This document shows positions 1 through 14,084 of a DNA stretch of 56,425 nt, piece after piece. Position 1 is the stretch's first letter; the number at the start of each line of letters is the position of its first letter. Source of the stretch: Bacteroidales bacterium (GTDB lineage: Bacteria; Bacteroidota; Bacteroidia; Bacteroidales; UBA7960); NCBI GenBank assembly GCA_007131245.1, contig SLQX01000213.1, forward strand, positions 1-56,425, read 5' to 3'. The translations under genes and the position numbers were made by a program. Below the pieces are notes generated by a model. That model had not been told where the DNA came from and ran no database searches. It worked only from the letters and a program-made list of their open reading frames with translations.

Positions 1-444
1 TTAACTAATGAAGTCGAAAACTCCCTCGAAATGCAAGCCCAAGAAGTAAGTGAGCTTATATCAAGAGAATTAAATAACCATATAAACACATTAGCTACAA
101 TTGCCGACATAAATGATATGACGTCAATTGATTTAAATGAACAAACACAAAACAATCAAGAAATTTTAAAGGATTTGTTCGTTACATTTATCAGTGAAGC
201 AGATACACTGCTCAACAAAATTAAAACATCTTACGAAAGCAATGACCACCAGAGTGCAAAAGATCTCACCCATGCATTGAAAGGGCTGAGTGCCACAGTG
301 GGAGCCTCCAGGGTTTATGATACCACCTCTCAAATGGATGCTCTACATAAAAAAGAGGACTTCAAAAAGGCAAAAGAACTTTTCCCCGACTTAACTCAAC
401 GATACCAAAAAGTCAGGGCTATTATTCAAGAAAGATATAATTAA
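1..444 (+). CDS. C-terminal HPt phosphotransfer domain, partial (5' end outside window)
   Basis: The reading frame is open from base 1, so this is the tail of a longer protein, not a gene starting at the ATG at 31. The last 90 or so residues form a histidine phosphotransfer (HPt) helical bundle with the motif HALKGLSATVGA. The phosphoaccepting His is encoded at 271-273. In Bacteroidota such domains usually end a hybrid sensor kinase or follow a receiver domain, but the upstream part is not visible. Its stop lies 25 bases before the GTG of the next kinase gene, so the two are probably co-transcribed. This HPt could accept phosphate from the receiver of the downstream kinase, whose own HPt looks dead (inference). 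Confidence 0.8.
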   Translation, partial: LTNEVENSLEMQAQEVSELISRELNNHINTLATIADINDMTSIDLNEQTQNNQEILKDLFVTFISEADTLLNKIKTSYESNDHQSAKDLTHALKGLSATVGASRVYDTTSQMDALHKKEDFKKAKELFPDLTQRYQKVRAIIQERYN

Positions 445-469
445 GTCGCATTATAAACCACCCGATTCT

Positions 470-5182
<4,713 letters not shown>

Positions 5183-5196
5183 TTAGATGGTTTCTG

Positions 5197-7776
5197 TTAC
5201 TCGGTCAGATTAACTTTACGAAGCAGGTTATATTTGCCGGCACGCACTTTAACCAAATACATTCCCACAGGATATCCATCAAGATTTGTATTGTATTGAT
5301 ATCCATTCACCGCTTCCCTTCGTAGCATCCGGCCTTTCATGTCAAAAACCACCAATTCATCCATATGTACCTCAGCGTCAAGGGAAATATTGCCTTTGGA
5401 TGGATTGGGATATATTGTCAGCTCTGGCACTGAATCATCACTGATGGAGTGTTCGGCTATGGCTGAGATGTTGTCCAAATGGAGATAAACGCTGGCTGGT
5501 GCCGAAAGGCTGTAGCCATCGAACACCTTATAGGTAAACATGTCAAGCCCCTCATTGGTATAATCGGGCATATAAGAAAATGATCCATCCAGTGAAAGTT
5601 CAACTGTTCCATACTCCGGAGGATCGAGCAATAATGCCTGCATAAAATTCCCATCCAGGTCAAAGTCGTTCTTCAATACCCCGTTATCTGCATCTACCCA
5701 GTGGGGATCACCATCAAAAGGGATAAAAAAACTATCACAACGGGCAATGGCCCTGTTGTTGAATTCATGAAGGCGATCTTTCATTACCCAGTAAGAACCT
5801 TTAACCACCTCCTGCACATCGGTTGCCGTATTCCAGGTGTCCCACAAATACCTTTGCCCGGGAGTATACTTTTCACCTTTATAAAAAACGGAAACAGACA
5901 CACCATCGGATATCGTATCCTCATATTGCGGGGTATCCCGATCATCATGAAAAACAACATACTCGCTGGGATCCACAAAATGAAGCAACGACCAGGGCAA
6001 ACGCACATGGATATGGTCCTGGTGATAAGTTACCGCATCGTGAGACTGGGCCGGCAAAAACCAGTAATTAACCTGCAAGTTTCCGATAAAATGCACATCC
6101 TGCTCAAAGGTATTGATCCTCCATCTAACAATGCGCCAGGGGTCCCCATCGGTGGCAACAGACTGGTATTGCTGCTCAGGTTCAGAAATCCCATGGAAAA
6201 TTCCATAAAGGTCATAGGCCTGGGTAACATAAAGGTGGGCCGAATGATTCGTCAGGTGAAGGGCAAATTCAGCCCGGTTACTTACCGTATCCCCTGAAGG
6301 GAGTATCGACTCTCCCAGGTCAGCATCATAAGTATCCAGTGAAATCCAGATATCATCAGGGTAGCTGAGCAGTTCATTGGTATGGATTTTTAAATGTAAA
6401 AAGTCATAGGCAGCACTTGCCTCCATTTTTTGCACATGGCTGTCCTCGCCAAATTCTTCCCACAACTCCATTTCCAGAGGCTTTTGAAAGCTAATGAGTC
6501 CAAAGTTTTGCTCGGGTGCTGCAATATTGTGCCAAAGAATTCTTCGATCGGGAAGATAGTCAATATGGTCGGTTATCCAGGTACGTTTGAACCATTCATC
6601 GAGCCATGAAAACTGCATACCTCCACCCAAGGATGCAGCTTCGATGGTTTTCAACATGCGAATATTTTTTTCTCCCTGTTCATACTCATCAAAGCCTCCA
6701 TGGTGCATGCCGCTGGTAGCGTAATGAGCTTTCCCCCAGCTTGAGGGCACCCCGTACTCGGCAATTATTAAAGGAAAGCGATGATAATGCTCTTTGAGCC
6801 GGGTGAGGTACCCCAGGTAGCTGTTTGGCCCGTAATTATCCTCGTAACCTTGGTAAATGCTTTCATAACTGATGTAATCAGGGTAGTAGGGATAAGCATG
6901 ATAACTGGCAAAATAACCAGCCGGTGCATCCAACAATTCAATAGTCCCCAGATCAATGGAGGTTGTATCTTCCCAGGCGTTCCACTCCTCGGGGTGGTCA
7001 ATGGGATCCAGGGTAGGCCAGCTGGAAAAGCTCACCGGTCGCATGGTTTCATAGGAATTATACTCGTATTGAACCAGGTGGTCCAACCTGGAAACAACCC
7101 AGGTTTCAGCGGGAAGTGCATCATGGATGCCGAAATGTTCACCCGTAAAATCGGTATTATTGGCATGTAGTTCATTGGTTAGTAAAACCTCGTGGGGATG
7201 AATTTCCCGACCCATAATATACCCCACATTCCACTGAGAAACATCCGTTTGGTAGGTACCATAAGCCTTACCTGGTCTGGGCTCAATAATTCTGTTTCCA
7301 TGCACACAGTCCACATTTTCCTCAGCTTCCAAAGTAAAAGTCTCGGTCAGTGTATACAAATCGTGCTCGTACCCTTCAAGCTCCTCTTCCAGCCATACCC
7401 CCTGAAAAAAAAACAAGGGATTGTGCGGATTCTCCAGGTTGAAAGAGTCAAGCACTTCATAAAAATGAGGGAAGTGCAGGGTATACAGACGAATGGTATT
7501 AAAGCCTGCATCCTTGATTTGTTGAAACCAGTTGGCATATTGTTCTCGGCTTACCTCCAGCTCACCCGGAAACTTCCCGGGCAAGGCAACCCCGAGGTTC
7601 ATTCCTTTAACAAAAAAGGGTTCATATTCCTGGCCATTCCAGATGGTAAGATGCGTTTGATTGGTAGCAAACGGAACACTGTTATTGAACTGGCAGTCCT
7701 GGTGATTTCCTGCATAAAGAACAGTAAAAGCCAAAGTTATAAACAACAGCAAAGTAAATAGTAAACCTCTCGTCAT
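5197..7776 (-). CDS. Secreted glycoside-hydrolase-like TIM-barrel protein with T9SS sorting domain
   Basis: The ATG at 7776 directly precedes a signal peptide (MTRGLLFTLLLFITLAFTVL); the frame extends 30 bases further only to a TTG. Residues about 30-440 look like a clan GH-A type (beta/alpha)8 hydrolase: an early GMNLG...NTIRLY strand, a GREIHP segment that may hold the acid/base Glu, and IIAEYG as candidate nucleophile strand. Then comes an uncharacterised beta-rich region, a cadherin/VCBS-like repeat (near 680-780, DGSFSYMPD...FTYKVFDG), and a C-terminal type A T9SS signal (IYPNPSKGNISL...GMYLVKV). It is probably exported and anchored or released at the surface to act on a glycan. The substrate and exact GH family are not recognised. 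It converges on the upstream kinase with a 14-base gap. Confidence 0.8.
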   Translation of the reverse strand: MTRGLLFTLLLFITLAFTVLYAGNHQDCQFNNSVPFATNQTHLTIWNGQEYEPFFVKGMNLGVALPGKFPGELEVSREQYANWFQQIKDAGFNTIRLYTLHFPHFYEVLDSFNLENPHNPLFFFQGVWLEEELEGYEHDLYTLTETFTLEAEENVDCVHGNRIIEPRPGKAYGTYQTDVSQWNVGYIMGREIHPHEVLLTNELHANNTDFTGEHFGIHDALPAETWVVSRLDHLVQYEYNSYETMRPVSFSSWPTLDPIDHPEEWNAWEDTTSIDLGTIELLDAPAGYFASYHAYPYYPDYISYESIYQGYEDNYGPNSYLGYLTRLKEHYHRFPLIIAEYGVPSSWGKAHYATSGMHHGGFDEYEQGEKNIRMLKTIEAASLGGGMQFSWLDEWFKRTWITDHIDYLPDRRILWHNIAAPEQNFGLISFQKPLEMELWEEFGEDSHVQKMEASAAYDFLHLKIHTNELLSYPDDIWISLDTYDADLGESILPSGDTVSNRAEFALHLTNHSAHLYVTQAYDLYGIFHGISEPEQQYQSVATDGDPWRIVRWRINTFEQDVHFIGNLQVNYWFLPAQSHDAVTYHQDHIHVRLPWSLLHFVDPSEYVVFHDDRDTPQYEDTISDGVSVSVFYKGEKYTPGQRYLWDTWNTATDVQEVVKGSYWVMKDRLHEFNNRAIARCDSFFIPFDGDPHWVDADNGVLKNDFDLDGNFMQALLLDPPEYGTVELSLDGSFSYMPDYTNEGLDMFTYKVFDGYSLSAPASVYLHLDNISAIAEHSISDDSVPELTIYPNPSKGNISLDAEVHMDELVVFDMKGRMLRREAVNGYQYNTNLDGYPVGMYLVKVRAGKYNLLRKVNLTE

Positions 7777-8239
7777 ACAATCAGAATAAAAAATTTGATA
7801 AATCAAACACGTAAATTAATCAGCACAATCTTTTTGTTTTAAACATAAAGTTAATACAATTCATAAAATCAAACACTCTTTAAAATCTCCTATAAAAAAA
7901 ATCTAATAAAAAGTACCCCCTGACTGTCTTCAAAACAAAAAACCAATAAAGAAAACACAATTGCTTCAATTCCTAAAGAATTTTTGCTTTTACCGTTTAT
8001 CAGCAAATATCCCTTAGCATTTTACTACACAATAGTGTCCCATTTATAGACAAATACCCCTACTATGGTGTACAATTTTACCAAATAACAATTAAATCCA
8101 TTAACACATCGCCGGATGAAAAAAAAGTATTAATATTGTAAAGCAGAAAGACACAAAGGCCTGTATACCTCACTGACAAACAGCTTGTTTGCAGAACAGT
8201 TAATAAGGTTATGATTAAAAAACAAAAAACCACCGATGT
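7777..8239. other. AT-rich intergenic region between divergent genes
   Basis: About 460 bases separate the divergent hydrolase and hybrid-kinase genes and should hold both promoters. It is strongly AT-rich with many A-runs. I found no clean TAnnTTTG element with a well-placed upstream box, no RNA gene and no convincing ORF. Confidence 0.5.
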
Positions 8240-10312
8240 ATGCACACACATCAAAAGTTGTCAGATTTTGATAAAGAGCTGAATGATTGTTACGAAAAGT
8301 TTTTGGATTATTACACCCAACAAAGGGATATACAAGCTTTATCTACCCTCTTTTCTTCAGATATTTCCAATATAGGCTCGGGCAGTGATGAATTTGCTTT
8401 CGATCAGGACGAGGTGATTTGTATTTTCAGCAGGGATATTCATCAATGCCCTGCCCCACTGGATTATGAAGAAAAACAACGAAAAATCATCTGTTTAGGG
8501 CCCACCCAGGGGCTAATTATTGCCCACTTTAACATGCAAGCCACCATTGACAATATGCCGGTAACATTCAAAGATCAGCGAATCTCTATGTTGTGGGAAA
8601 AAACAGGACTTCACTGGTACATCAGGCATATTCACTACTCTCAGTGTGAGCCCCGGCTCAAGCAAGGAGAATCCTTCCCCCTATCGGAAATTGAAGAAAA
8701 AAACAAAACCCTGGAAAAACTTGTAAACAAAAGAACCCGGGAGCTTTGCAAGCTGAACATAGAGCTGTCTGAAGCCAACAAGGAAATCAACGAAGTAAAA
8801 CAACGCTTTGAGACCATCTTTGAAAAAGCCAGCGACGGCATAATAGTAGCTGATTGGGAGAAGGAATCCTTTTTTATGATCAACCAACGAATTTGCGACA
8901 TCCTGGATTATTCCAAAGATGAGTTGTCAGGTTTATGGCTTAAAGATCTAATCCCGAAGGAGAGCTATGAGCAGTCCCTGCAAAAAATCCTGCAGGAAAC
9001 CAATGGAGACCGACTAATGGCCGAAGATATTCCGCTTAAATGCAAAAACAATAAACTAAGATATTTTGATGTTTTATCGCAGGTGATCAAAATCAAACGT
9101 AAAAATTACATTGTAAGTCTATACAGAGACATTACGGAGCACAAAAAGCATCTCAAGCTGGAGCAGGAAGCTGAAGTTGCACAAAAGGCATCAGAAGCCA
9201 AAAATCTATTCCTGGCCAACATGAGCCATGAAATTCGAACGCCTGTTACGGGTATCGTGGGGATGAGTAAAATACTATCCCAAACGCCCCTTGACAGTAA
9301 ACAGTCTGAATATCTTGGTATCGTCATGGATTCTGCCCAAGTACTTCTGGGGCTGATAAACGACATGCTCGATATCTCTAAAATTGAAGCAGGTCAAATT
9401 CAAATCAAACATGAACCATTTCATTTGCGTGAACTGGTAAAGTCGTTACAAACCCTGGCACATCCGGAAGTAATAAACAAAAACAATGAAATAGAAATAG
9501 ATATTGATCCTGACATACCTCAAACCATTGTGACTGATAAAATCAGGCTGGAGCAGGTTTTAATGAACCTGGTCAACAATGCAGTAAAGTTCACCCAAAA
9601 CGGAAAAATTACAATAAAAGCCCGCCCCCATAACCCCTACATACCCGAAAAAATCAGGTTTGAAATAACAGATACAGGGATTGGGATAGAAAAAGAACAC
9701 CAACCAAAACTTTTTCAGAAGTTTCAACAACTGGACAACTCTTTATCCCGGCCCGCAGATGGTTCAGGATTAGGGCTTTTTATTTGCAAACAACTGGTTG
9801 CACTTCTAGGAGGTGAAATTGGACTGGAAAGCACCCCGGGCAAAGGCAGTAATTTTTGGTTTACTTTTATCAACCAAATCAACATTCCCGCCAATCAAAC
9901 CGAGGAATATGAGTTTGAAGATGAATGGGATGTATCCCTGGGGTTAAACGTGCTGCTGGTGGATGATAAAAATGTAAATTTAAGGGTGATATCGCTTATG
10001 CTGGAAACAGCTAACTGCAAAACGGATACAGCCTTCAACGGTGAGGAGGCTTTGCAGGCTTTTGCCCCTGAAAAGCATGATGTCATTCTTATGGATATCA
10101 TGATGCCATTAATGGATGGAGTAACAGCCATGAAAGAACTAAGGAAAAAACACCAAACAGTTCCTCCCATCATAGCCATAACAGCCAATGCCATGTCGGG
10201 CGACAAAGAAAAATACATGAAGGAGGGCTTTGATGGTTATATTACCAAACCCCTTACCATGAAAAAGCTAACCAGCGAACTTATGGATGTGGGAGCCATC
10301 GAAAAAGCTTAA
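8240..10312 (+). CDS. Soluble hybrid histidine kinase with NTF2/SnoaL-like N-terminal sensor
   Basis: The protein has 690 aa and no signal peptide or membrane helix, so it should be cytoplasmic. Residues 1-140 resemble the SnoaL-like/NTF2 fold (helical start FLDYYTQQRDIQALSTLF, then curved beta strands ending WYIRHIHYS). A coiled coil (about 150-190) leads to one PAS domain (190-300), HisKA with His330 in SHEIRTP, HATPase (430-545, DTGIGI and GSGLGL), and a receiver (570-687) with Asp619 in LMDIMMP. It lacks an HPt and an output domain, so phosphate must go to a separate HPt or the receiver acts in cis. Its H-box region is almost identical at DNA level to that of the 1570-aa kinase. The signal is unknown. 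Confidence 0.88.
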   Translation: MHTHQKLSDFDKELNDCYEKFLDYYTQQRDIQALSTLFSSDISNIGSGSDEFAFDQDEVICIFSRDIHQCPAPLDYEEKQRKIICLGPTQGLIIAHFNMQATIDNMPVTFKDQRISMLWEKTGLHWYIRHIHYSQCEPRLKQGESFPLSEIEEKNKTLEKLVNKRTRELCKLNIELSEANKEINEVKQRFETIFEKASDGIIVADWEKESFFMINQRICDILDYSKDELSGLWLKDLIPKESYEQSLQKILQETNGDRLMAEDIPLKCKNNKLRYFDVLSQVIKIKRKNYIVSLYRDITEHKKHLKLEQEAEVAQKASEAKNLFLANMSHEIRTPVTGIVGMSKILSQTPLDSKQSEYLGIVMDSAQVLLGLINDMLDISKIEAGQIQIKHEPFHLRELVKSLQTLAHPEVINKNNEIEIDIDPDIPQTIVTDKIRLEQVLMNLVNNAVKFTQNGKITIKARPHNPYIPEKIRFEITDTGIGIEKEHQPKLFQKFQQLDNSLSRPADGSGLGLFICKQLVALLGGEIGLESTPGKGSNFWFTFINQINIPANQTEEYEFEDEWDVSLGLNVLLVDDKNVNLRVISLMLETANCKTDTAFNGEEALQAFAPEKHDVILMDIMMPLMDGVTAMKELRKKHQTVPPIIAITANAMSGDKEKYMKEGFDGYITKPLTMKKLTSELMDVGAIEKA

Positions 10313-10335
10313 AAAAGATGACTGATTAGCAGAGC

Positions 10336-11082
10336 TTAACTACGGCTTATAACTTCTTTTGCCAGCTTGCCGTAATCAAATGCCCCGTTGCTGGCAGGGT
10401 GGTAGCTAAAAATATCCAAACCCTCATTGGGCGCTTCTGCCAGTGATACATTATTCCTGATTCGTGTTTTAAAGACTTTATCTCCAAAATGAGACTCCAG
10501 GGTTTCCAAAACATAACGATTCAAAACCTTACGCCTGTCAAACTGGGTAATAAAAATACCGGTTATGGCAATATCCGGATTCAGCCGTTTTTGTATTTTT
10601 TCAACCAGGCCCAGTAGTTTCCCTATTCCCTGCATGGCGAGATACTGCGCTTGCATAGGAATGTAAACTTCCTGTGCAGCAGTAAAAGCATTAATGGTTA
10701 ACAATCCCAATGAAGGCGGACAATCGATAAATATATAATCAAAATCATCCATCAGAGGCTGCAGCAGCTCCTTAAGAATAAACTCTCTGCCCGCTTCAGC
10801 AGCCAACTCCTGCTCAACCCCACCAAGATCGCCCGTGGCCGGCACTAAATACATTTTTTTTTGCACCTTAAGAACCTCCAAACCACCCTCCCCCTTAAGT
10901 GCGTTGTATATGGATGGCTGGTGATCAAAAACGCCCAGGCTCTGGCTCAAATTAGCCTGTGGATCAACATCCACCAAAAGGCACTTCTTACCTTTCCTTG
11001 CCAGCCCGGCTCCCAGGTTTATGGCGGAGGTCGTTTTGCCCACACCTCCTTTATGGTTGCTTATGGCAATTATTTTACCCAT
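10336..11082 (-). CDS. ParA/Soj-family ATPase (orphan)
   Basis: This 248-aa protein has the deviant Walker A KGGVGKTT at residues 11-18 with the signature Lys11, Walker A' DVDPQANLSQSLG, and Walker B FIDCPPSLG. The length is normal for chromosomal Soj/ParA proteins. No parB gene or parS-like palindrome is visible nearby, so it may be a stand-alone ParA used for positioning a cellular cargo, or its ParB is elsewhere. It converges on the hybrid kinase with only 23 bases between stops and is divergent from the PPOX protein gene. Confidence 0.88.
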   Translation of the reverse strand: MGKIIAISNHKGGVGKTTSAINLGAGLARKGKKCLLVDVDPQANLSQSLGVFDHQPSIYNALKGEGGLEVLKVQKKMYLVPATGDLGGVEQELAAEAGREFILKELLQPLMDDFDYIFIDCPPSLGLLTINAFTAAQEVYIPMQAQYLAMQGIGKLLGLVEKIQKRLNPDIAITGIFITQFDRRKVLNRYVLETLESHFGDKVFKTRIRNNVSLAEAPNEGLDIFSYHPASNGAFDYGKLAKEVISRS

Positions 11083-11271
11083 ATCTATTGATTTGGTTTT
11101 CTCAGATTTTAGTTTTGCAATAATAGTTTTTTTTAGCTAAACTAAAGGGTCTTACAGAATATTTCTTTCTTCTTTGATGGATTACCTAAGCAAAATGCTT
11201 ATTTTTGACATGCAAAATCCCAACAGGTATTTGTGAAGCAGCCCAGACTGAATTATAAAAAAAGAGAGTAT

Positions 11272-11733
11272 ATGATGAACAAACTCTATACAACCCACGA
11301 AAAAGCCAAAGAGGTTATTGACAAATGCGAAGCTTGCTACATAGGCATGATAGATGAAAATAATAAGCCCTATGTATTACCCTTTAATTTCGGATACGAA
11401 AATGAAACCATCTACCTGCACTCAGCACCGTTTGGGAAAAAAATTGACATATTGAAGCAAAACCCTGAGGTGTGTGTTGCTTTCAGCACCGATCATCAGC
11501 TCTTTCACAGACACGAACCGGTTGCCTGCAGCTATGGTATGCGATACAGGAGTGTATTGGCTTTTGGGAAAGTTGAATTTGTTGAAAACTACGACGACAA
11601 GGTGGGTGTTTTAAATATCATCATGCGCAAATATGCAGGCAAGGATTTTAGTTACAATGCACCGGCAGTTAACAATGTAGCCATCTATAAGGTGAACATC
11701 GATAAAATCGAAACCAAAATATCCAGCTATTGA
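11272..11733 (+). CDS. Pyridoxamine 5'-phosphate oxidase-family flavin-binding protein (NimA-like)
   Basis: The frame opens at a GTG at 11233, but the ATG pair at 11272/11275 follows AAAGAGAG at good spacing and fits the family start. The protein (about 153 aa) has the split-barrel pattern CYIGMIDENNKPYVLPFNFGY, then IYLHSAPFGKKIDILKQNPEVCVAF, as in COG3467/NimA-like proteins. These bind FMN or heme; some reduce nitroimidazoles, but activity cannot be read from sequence. Its 3' end overlaps the 3' end of the convergent PAP2 gene by 7 bases. Confidence 0.82.
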   Translation: MMNKLYTTHEKAKEVIDKCEACYIGMIDENNKPYVLPFNFGYENETIYLHSAPFGKKIDILKQNPEVCVAFSTDHQLFHRHEPVACSYGMRYRSVLAFGKVEFVENYDDKVGVLNIIMRKYAGKDFSYNAPAVNNVAIYKVNIDKIETKISSY

Positions 11734-12332
11734 TTAACCTGCCTCACCTTCAATAGATTTTGATGCTTTTTGAGGATTTTTTTATGCATCAGTTTCCAAA
11801 GTTCAACCACCAGCCAGGCACAAAGCACACCCAAAATGGCTCCCCCCAATACATCTCCGGGATAATGAACTCCCAGGTAAATCCGGCTGTAAGATTTTAA
11901 TAAAGCCCAGCCAATCATAACCGGGGCAATATACCGGAGATGGGTTTTGAGCAAATAAATCATAAACAGGGCAAAAGCAAAAGAATTAGAAGCATGCGAG
12001 GAAACAAAACCATAACGCCCACCTCTTTTGTCATTCACTATATGTACAAAATCCTGTATATCTGCATCCCGTGATGGCCTGTACCGCTGAAGTGAATCTT
12101 TAAGAAATACACTTAGCTGGTCACTCAGGGTGATGAGCAAGGTTACAAAAACCATTATCAACAATACCTTCCATCCATAATAGCGGTAGCACAACAGAAA
12201 CAAAACCAGGTAAAAAGGAATCCAGAAAGTTTTTAAGCTAATATAATACATCACCGGGTCCAGCAAGGTAGAGTGCAACCCGTTGAAAAAAAAGAATAAT
12301 TCACGATCAATATGTAGCAACAAGTCGAGCAT
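11727..12332 (-). CDS. PAP2-family membrane phosphatase
   Basis: The protein has 201 aa and about five to six membrane helices with the three PAP2 signature motifs: K78-x6-RP (85-86), SSHAS (111-115, replacing the usual PSGH), and SR-x5-H156-x3-D160. Members dephosphorylate lipid phosphates such as undecaprenyl pyrophosphate, phosphatidate or phosphatidylglycerophosphate; which one cannot be told. It begins 12 bases after the obg stop on the same strand and is probably the last gene of an hpt-adk-obg-PAP2 transcript. Confidence 0.88.
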   Translation of the reverse strand: MLDLLLHIDRELFFFFNGLHSTLLDPVMYYISLKTFWIPFYLVLFLLCYRYYGWKVLLIMVFVTLLITLSDQLSVFLKDSLQRYRPSRDADIQDFVHIVNDKRGGRYGFVSSHASNSFAFALFMIYLLKTHLRYIAPVMIGWALLKSYSRIYLGVHYPGDVLGGAILGVLCAWLVVELWKLMHKKILKKHQNLLKVRQVNQ

Positions 12333-12344
12333 AACTTCAAATCA

Positions 12345-13343
12345 CTATTGAGGATTGTTTTGGTTCAAAACTTTCCAAAGCAAATCTTTAAGCTGCATTA
12401 TGCCCATCTGTGTATGTGAGGATATCATAACATAAGGTAGATCGGGTAACTCCTGTTTCAACTCGTCAAGCATCTGCTCATCAGCCATGTCACACTTGGA
12501 AATAGCCATAACTCGCTGCTTATCAAGCAATTCAGGGTTGTACATTTGCAATTCCTTCAACAACACTTCATACTCCTTTTTCACATCATCACTATCCACC
12601 GGTATGATAAAAAGCAGCAGAGCATTGCGCTCAATATGTCTCAAAAAACGATGCCCCAACCCTTTTCCCTGGTGAGCTCCCTCGATAATACCCGGGATAT
12701 CTGCCATTACAAATGATTTTTGATCCCTGTAGGCAACCATACCCAGGTTGGGGACCAGGGTTGTAAAAGGATAATCAGCGATTTCAGGTTTGGCAGCCGA
12801 TACAACAGACAACAGTGTAGATTTACCGGCATTGGGGAATCCCACCAACCCCACATCAGCCAGGATTTTGAGCTCCATAACCACGGATGATTCCTGAGCG
12901 GGCTCACCAGGCTGGGCATACCTTGGGGCCTGGTTGGTGGAAGTTTTAAAGTGAAGGTTACCTAATCCTCCCCTTCCTCCTTCCAGTAAAACCTCCTCCT
13001 GGCCATGCCCGGTAATTTCTGCCATTACCTGCCCTGTTTCTGCGTTTTTGACCAGGGTACCCAGCGGCACCTCTATGATGTAATCTTTACCCTGGGCGCC
13101 TGTTTTTCCCTGTCCACGTCCGGGTGTGCCATCCTGCGCCCGTACATGCCGGGTGTAACGTAAGTGCAATAAAGTCCACAAATGGCTGTTACCCTGCAAA
13201 ATAATGTGTCCGCCTCTACCGCCATCTCCTCCGTCGGGTCCGCCCCTGGGTACATATTTGGCTCGAAGAAAATGAACGGAACCTGGTCCTCCCTTCCCGG
13301 ACCGGCAATGAATTTTTATATGATCAACAAAGTTGGAAGCCAT
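12345..13343 (-). CDS. obg: Obg/CgtA ribosome-assembly GTPase
   Basis: The protein has 332 aa. The N-terminal Obg fold (1-157) is glycine-rich ([34 protein letters not shown]). The G domain follows with the P-loop GFPNAGKST at 168-176, a [22 protein letters not shown] switch II and a SKCD G4 motif. It ends after the G domain without the optional C-terminal OCT domain, as is common in Bacteroidota. Obg binds 50S precursors and guanine nucleotides and is normally essential. adk is 107 bases upstream and the PAP2 gene 12 bases downstream, same strand. Confidence 0.97.
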   Translation of the reverse strand: MASNFVDHIKIHCRSGKGGPGSVHFLRAKYVPRGGPDGGDGGRGGHIILQGNSHLWTLLHLRYTRHVRAQDGTPGRGQGKTGAQGKDYIIEVPLGTLVKNAETGQVMAEITGHGQEEVLLEGGRGGLGNLHFKTSTNQAPRYAQPGEPAQESSVVMELKILADVGLVGFPNAGKSTLLSVVSAAKPEIADYPFTTLVPNLGMVAYRDQKSFVMADIPGIIEGAHQGKGLGHRFLRHIERNALLLFIIPVDSDDVKKEYEVLLKELQMYNPELLDKQRVMAISKCDMADEQMLDELKQELPDLPYVMISSHTQMGIMQLKDLLWKVLNQNNPQ

Positions 13344-13450
13344 TCAAATGTTAATTATAAAATTAAAAAAACTTAATCCACCAAGGTGACATGGTTTATT
13401 CAAATAGAATTGCCATGTAATACCCACACCTCAAAAAGAAGAACAACATG

Positions 13451-14053
13451 TTATAAAGTTTGAGTTATAATTTTTTTGTTTTTCAGAAAGTGGTCAATAA
13501 CGCTGGATATCTTATCGGTAACCTCGCTAACCGGAGCCATACCTATAATGTTCACGACCTTGTTTTGCTTTTGGTAATACTCAATCAAAGGTTGGGTTTG
13601 TTTTTTATATATATCCAGTCTTTTCCGGATGGTTTTCTGGTTATCATCCTTACGACCAGAGTCTTCTGACCTTCCCATAACCCTTTCGATGAGTTCTTGC
13701 TCATCCACCACCATAGAAAAAACAATATTTAATGGAATATTCTTCTTATAAAGCAGTTTATCAAGCAATACAGCCTGCTTGCGGGTTCGGGGAAATCCAT
13801 CAAAGATTACCCCAGGCTTATGGATATATTGTATGGCTGCTTTGTATACTTTCCTGAGCACGATTTCATCAGGAATCAATTCTCCCCGGTTCATAAACTT
13901 TTCAACCCGCCTCCCACAACTAGTATACCTGCGTACCTCGGCACGAAACAACTCTCCGGTAGACAAATGCACCAGTTTATACCTGGATGCAATGCGGGAA
14001 GATTGCGTCCCTTTGCCACTGCCAGGAGGCCCGAAGATAACCAGGTTCAACAT
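13451..14053 (-). CDS. adk: Adenylate kinase
   Basis: The protein has 200 aa with the P-loop GPPGSGKGT at 8-16, the AMP-binding stretch HLSTGELFRAE, and FDGFPRTRKQA. The lid is the short form (GRSEDSGRKDDN), as in other Bacteroidota adenylate kinases. It interconverts ATP + AMP and 2 ADP in the cytoplasm. It starts 31 bases after the hpt stop, so the two purine genes probably share a transcript; obg follows after 107 bases. Confidence 0.96.
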   Translation of the reverse strand: MLNLVIFGPPGSGKGTQSSRIASRYKLVHLSTGELFRAEVRRYTSCGRRVEKFMNRGELIPDEIVLRKVYKAAIQYIHKPGVIFDGFPRTRKQAVLLDKLLYKKNIPLNIVFSMVVDEQELIERVMGRSEDSGRKDDNQKTIRKRLDIYKKQTQPLIEYYQKQNKVVNIIGMAPVSEVTDKISSVIDHFLKNKKIITQTL

Positions 14054-14084
14054 AAAGGGAGGATTTTTGAAGGATCATACAAAA

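Noticed and set aside
5701-7761. Long open frames on the plus strand opposite the hydrolase gene (198, 129 and 189 codons)
   Set aside because: They are shadows of the minus-strand gene, which has a signal peptide, a domain-like body and a T9SS end; the shadows have no recognisable protein features.
10336-11082. ParA as a sign of an integrated plasmid
   Set aside because: No ParB, replication or mobilisation gene is near, and the flanking genes are ordinary chromosomal ones.
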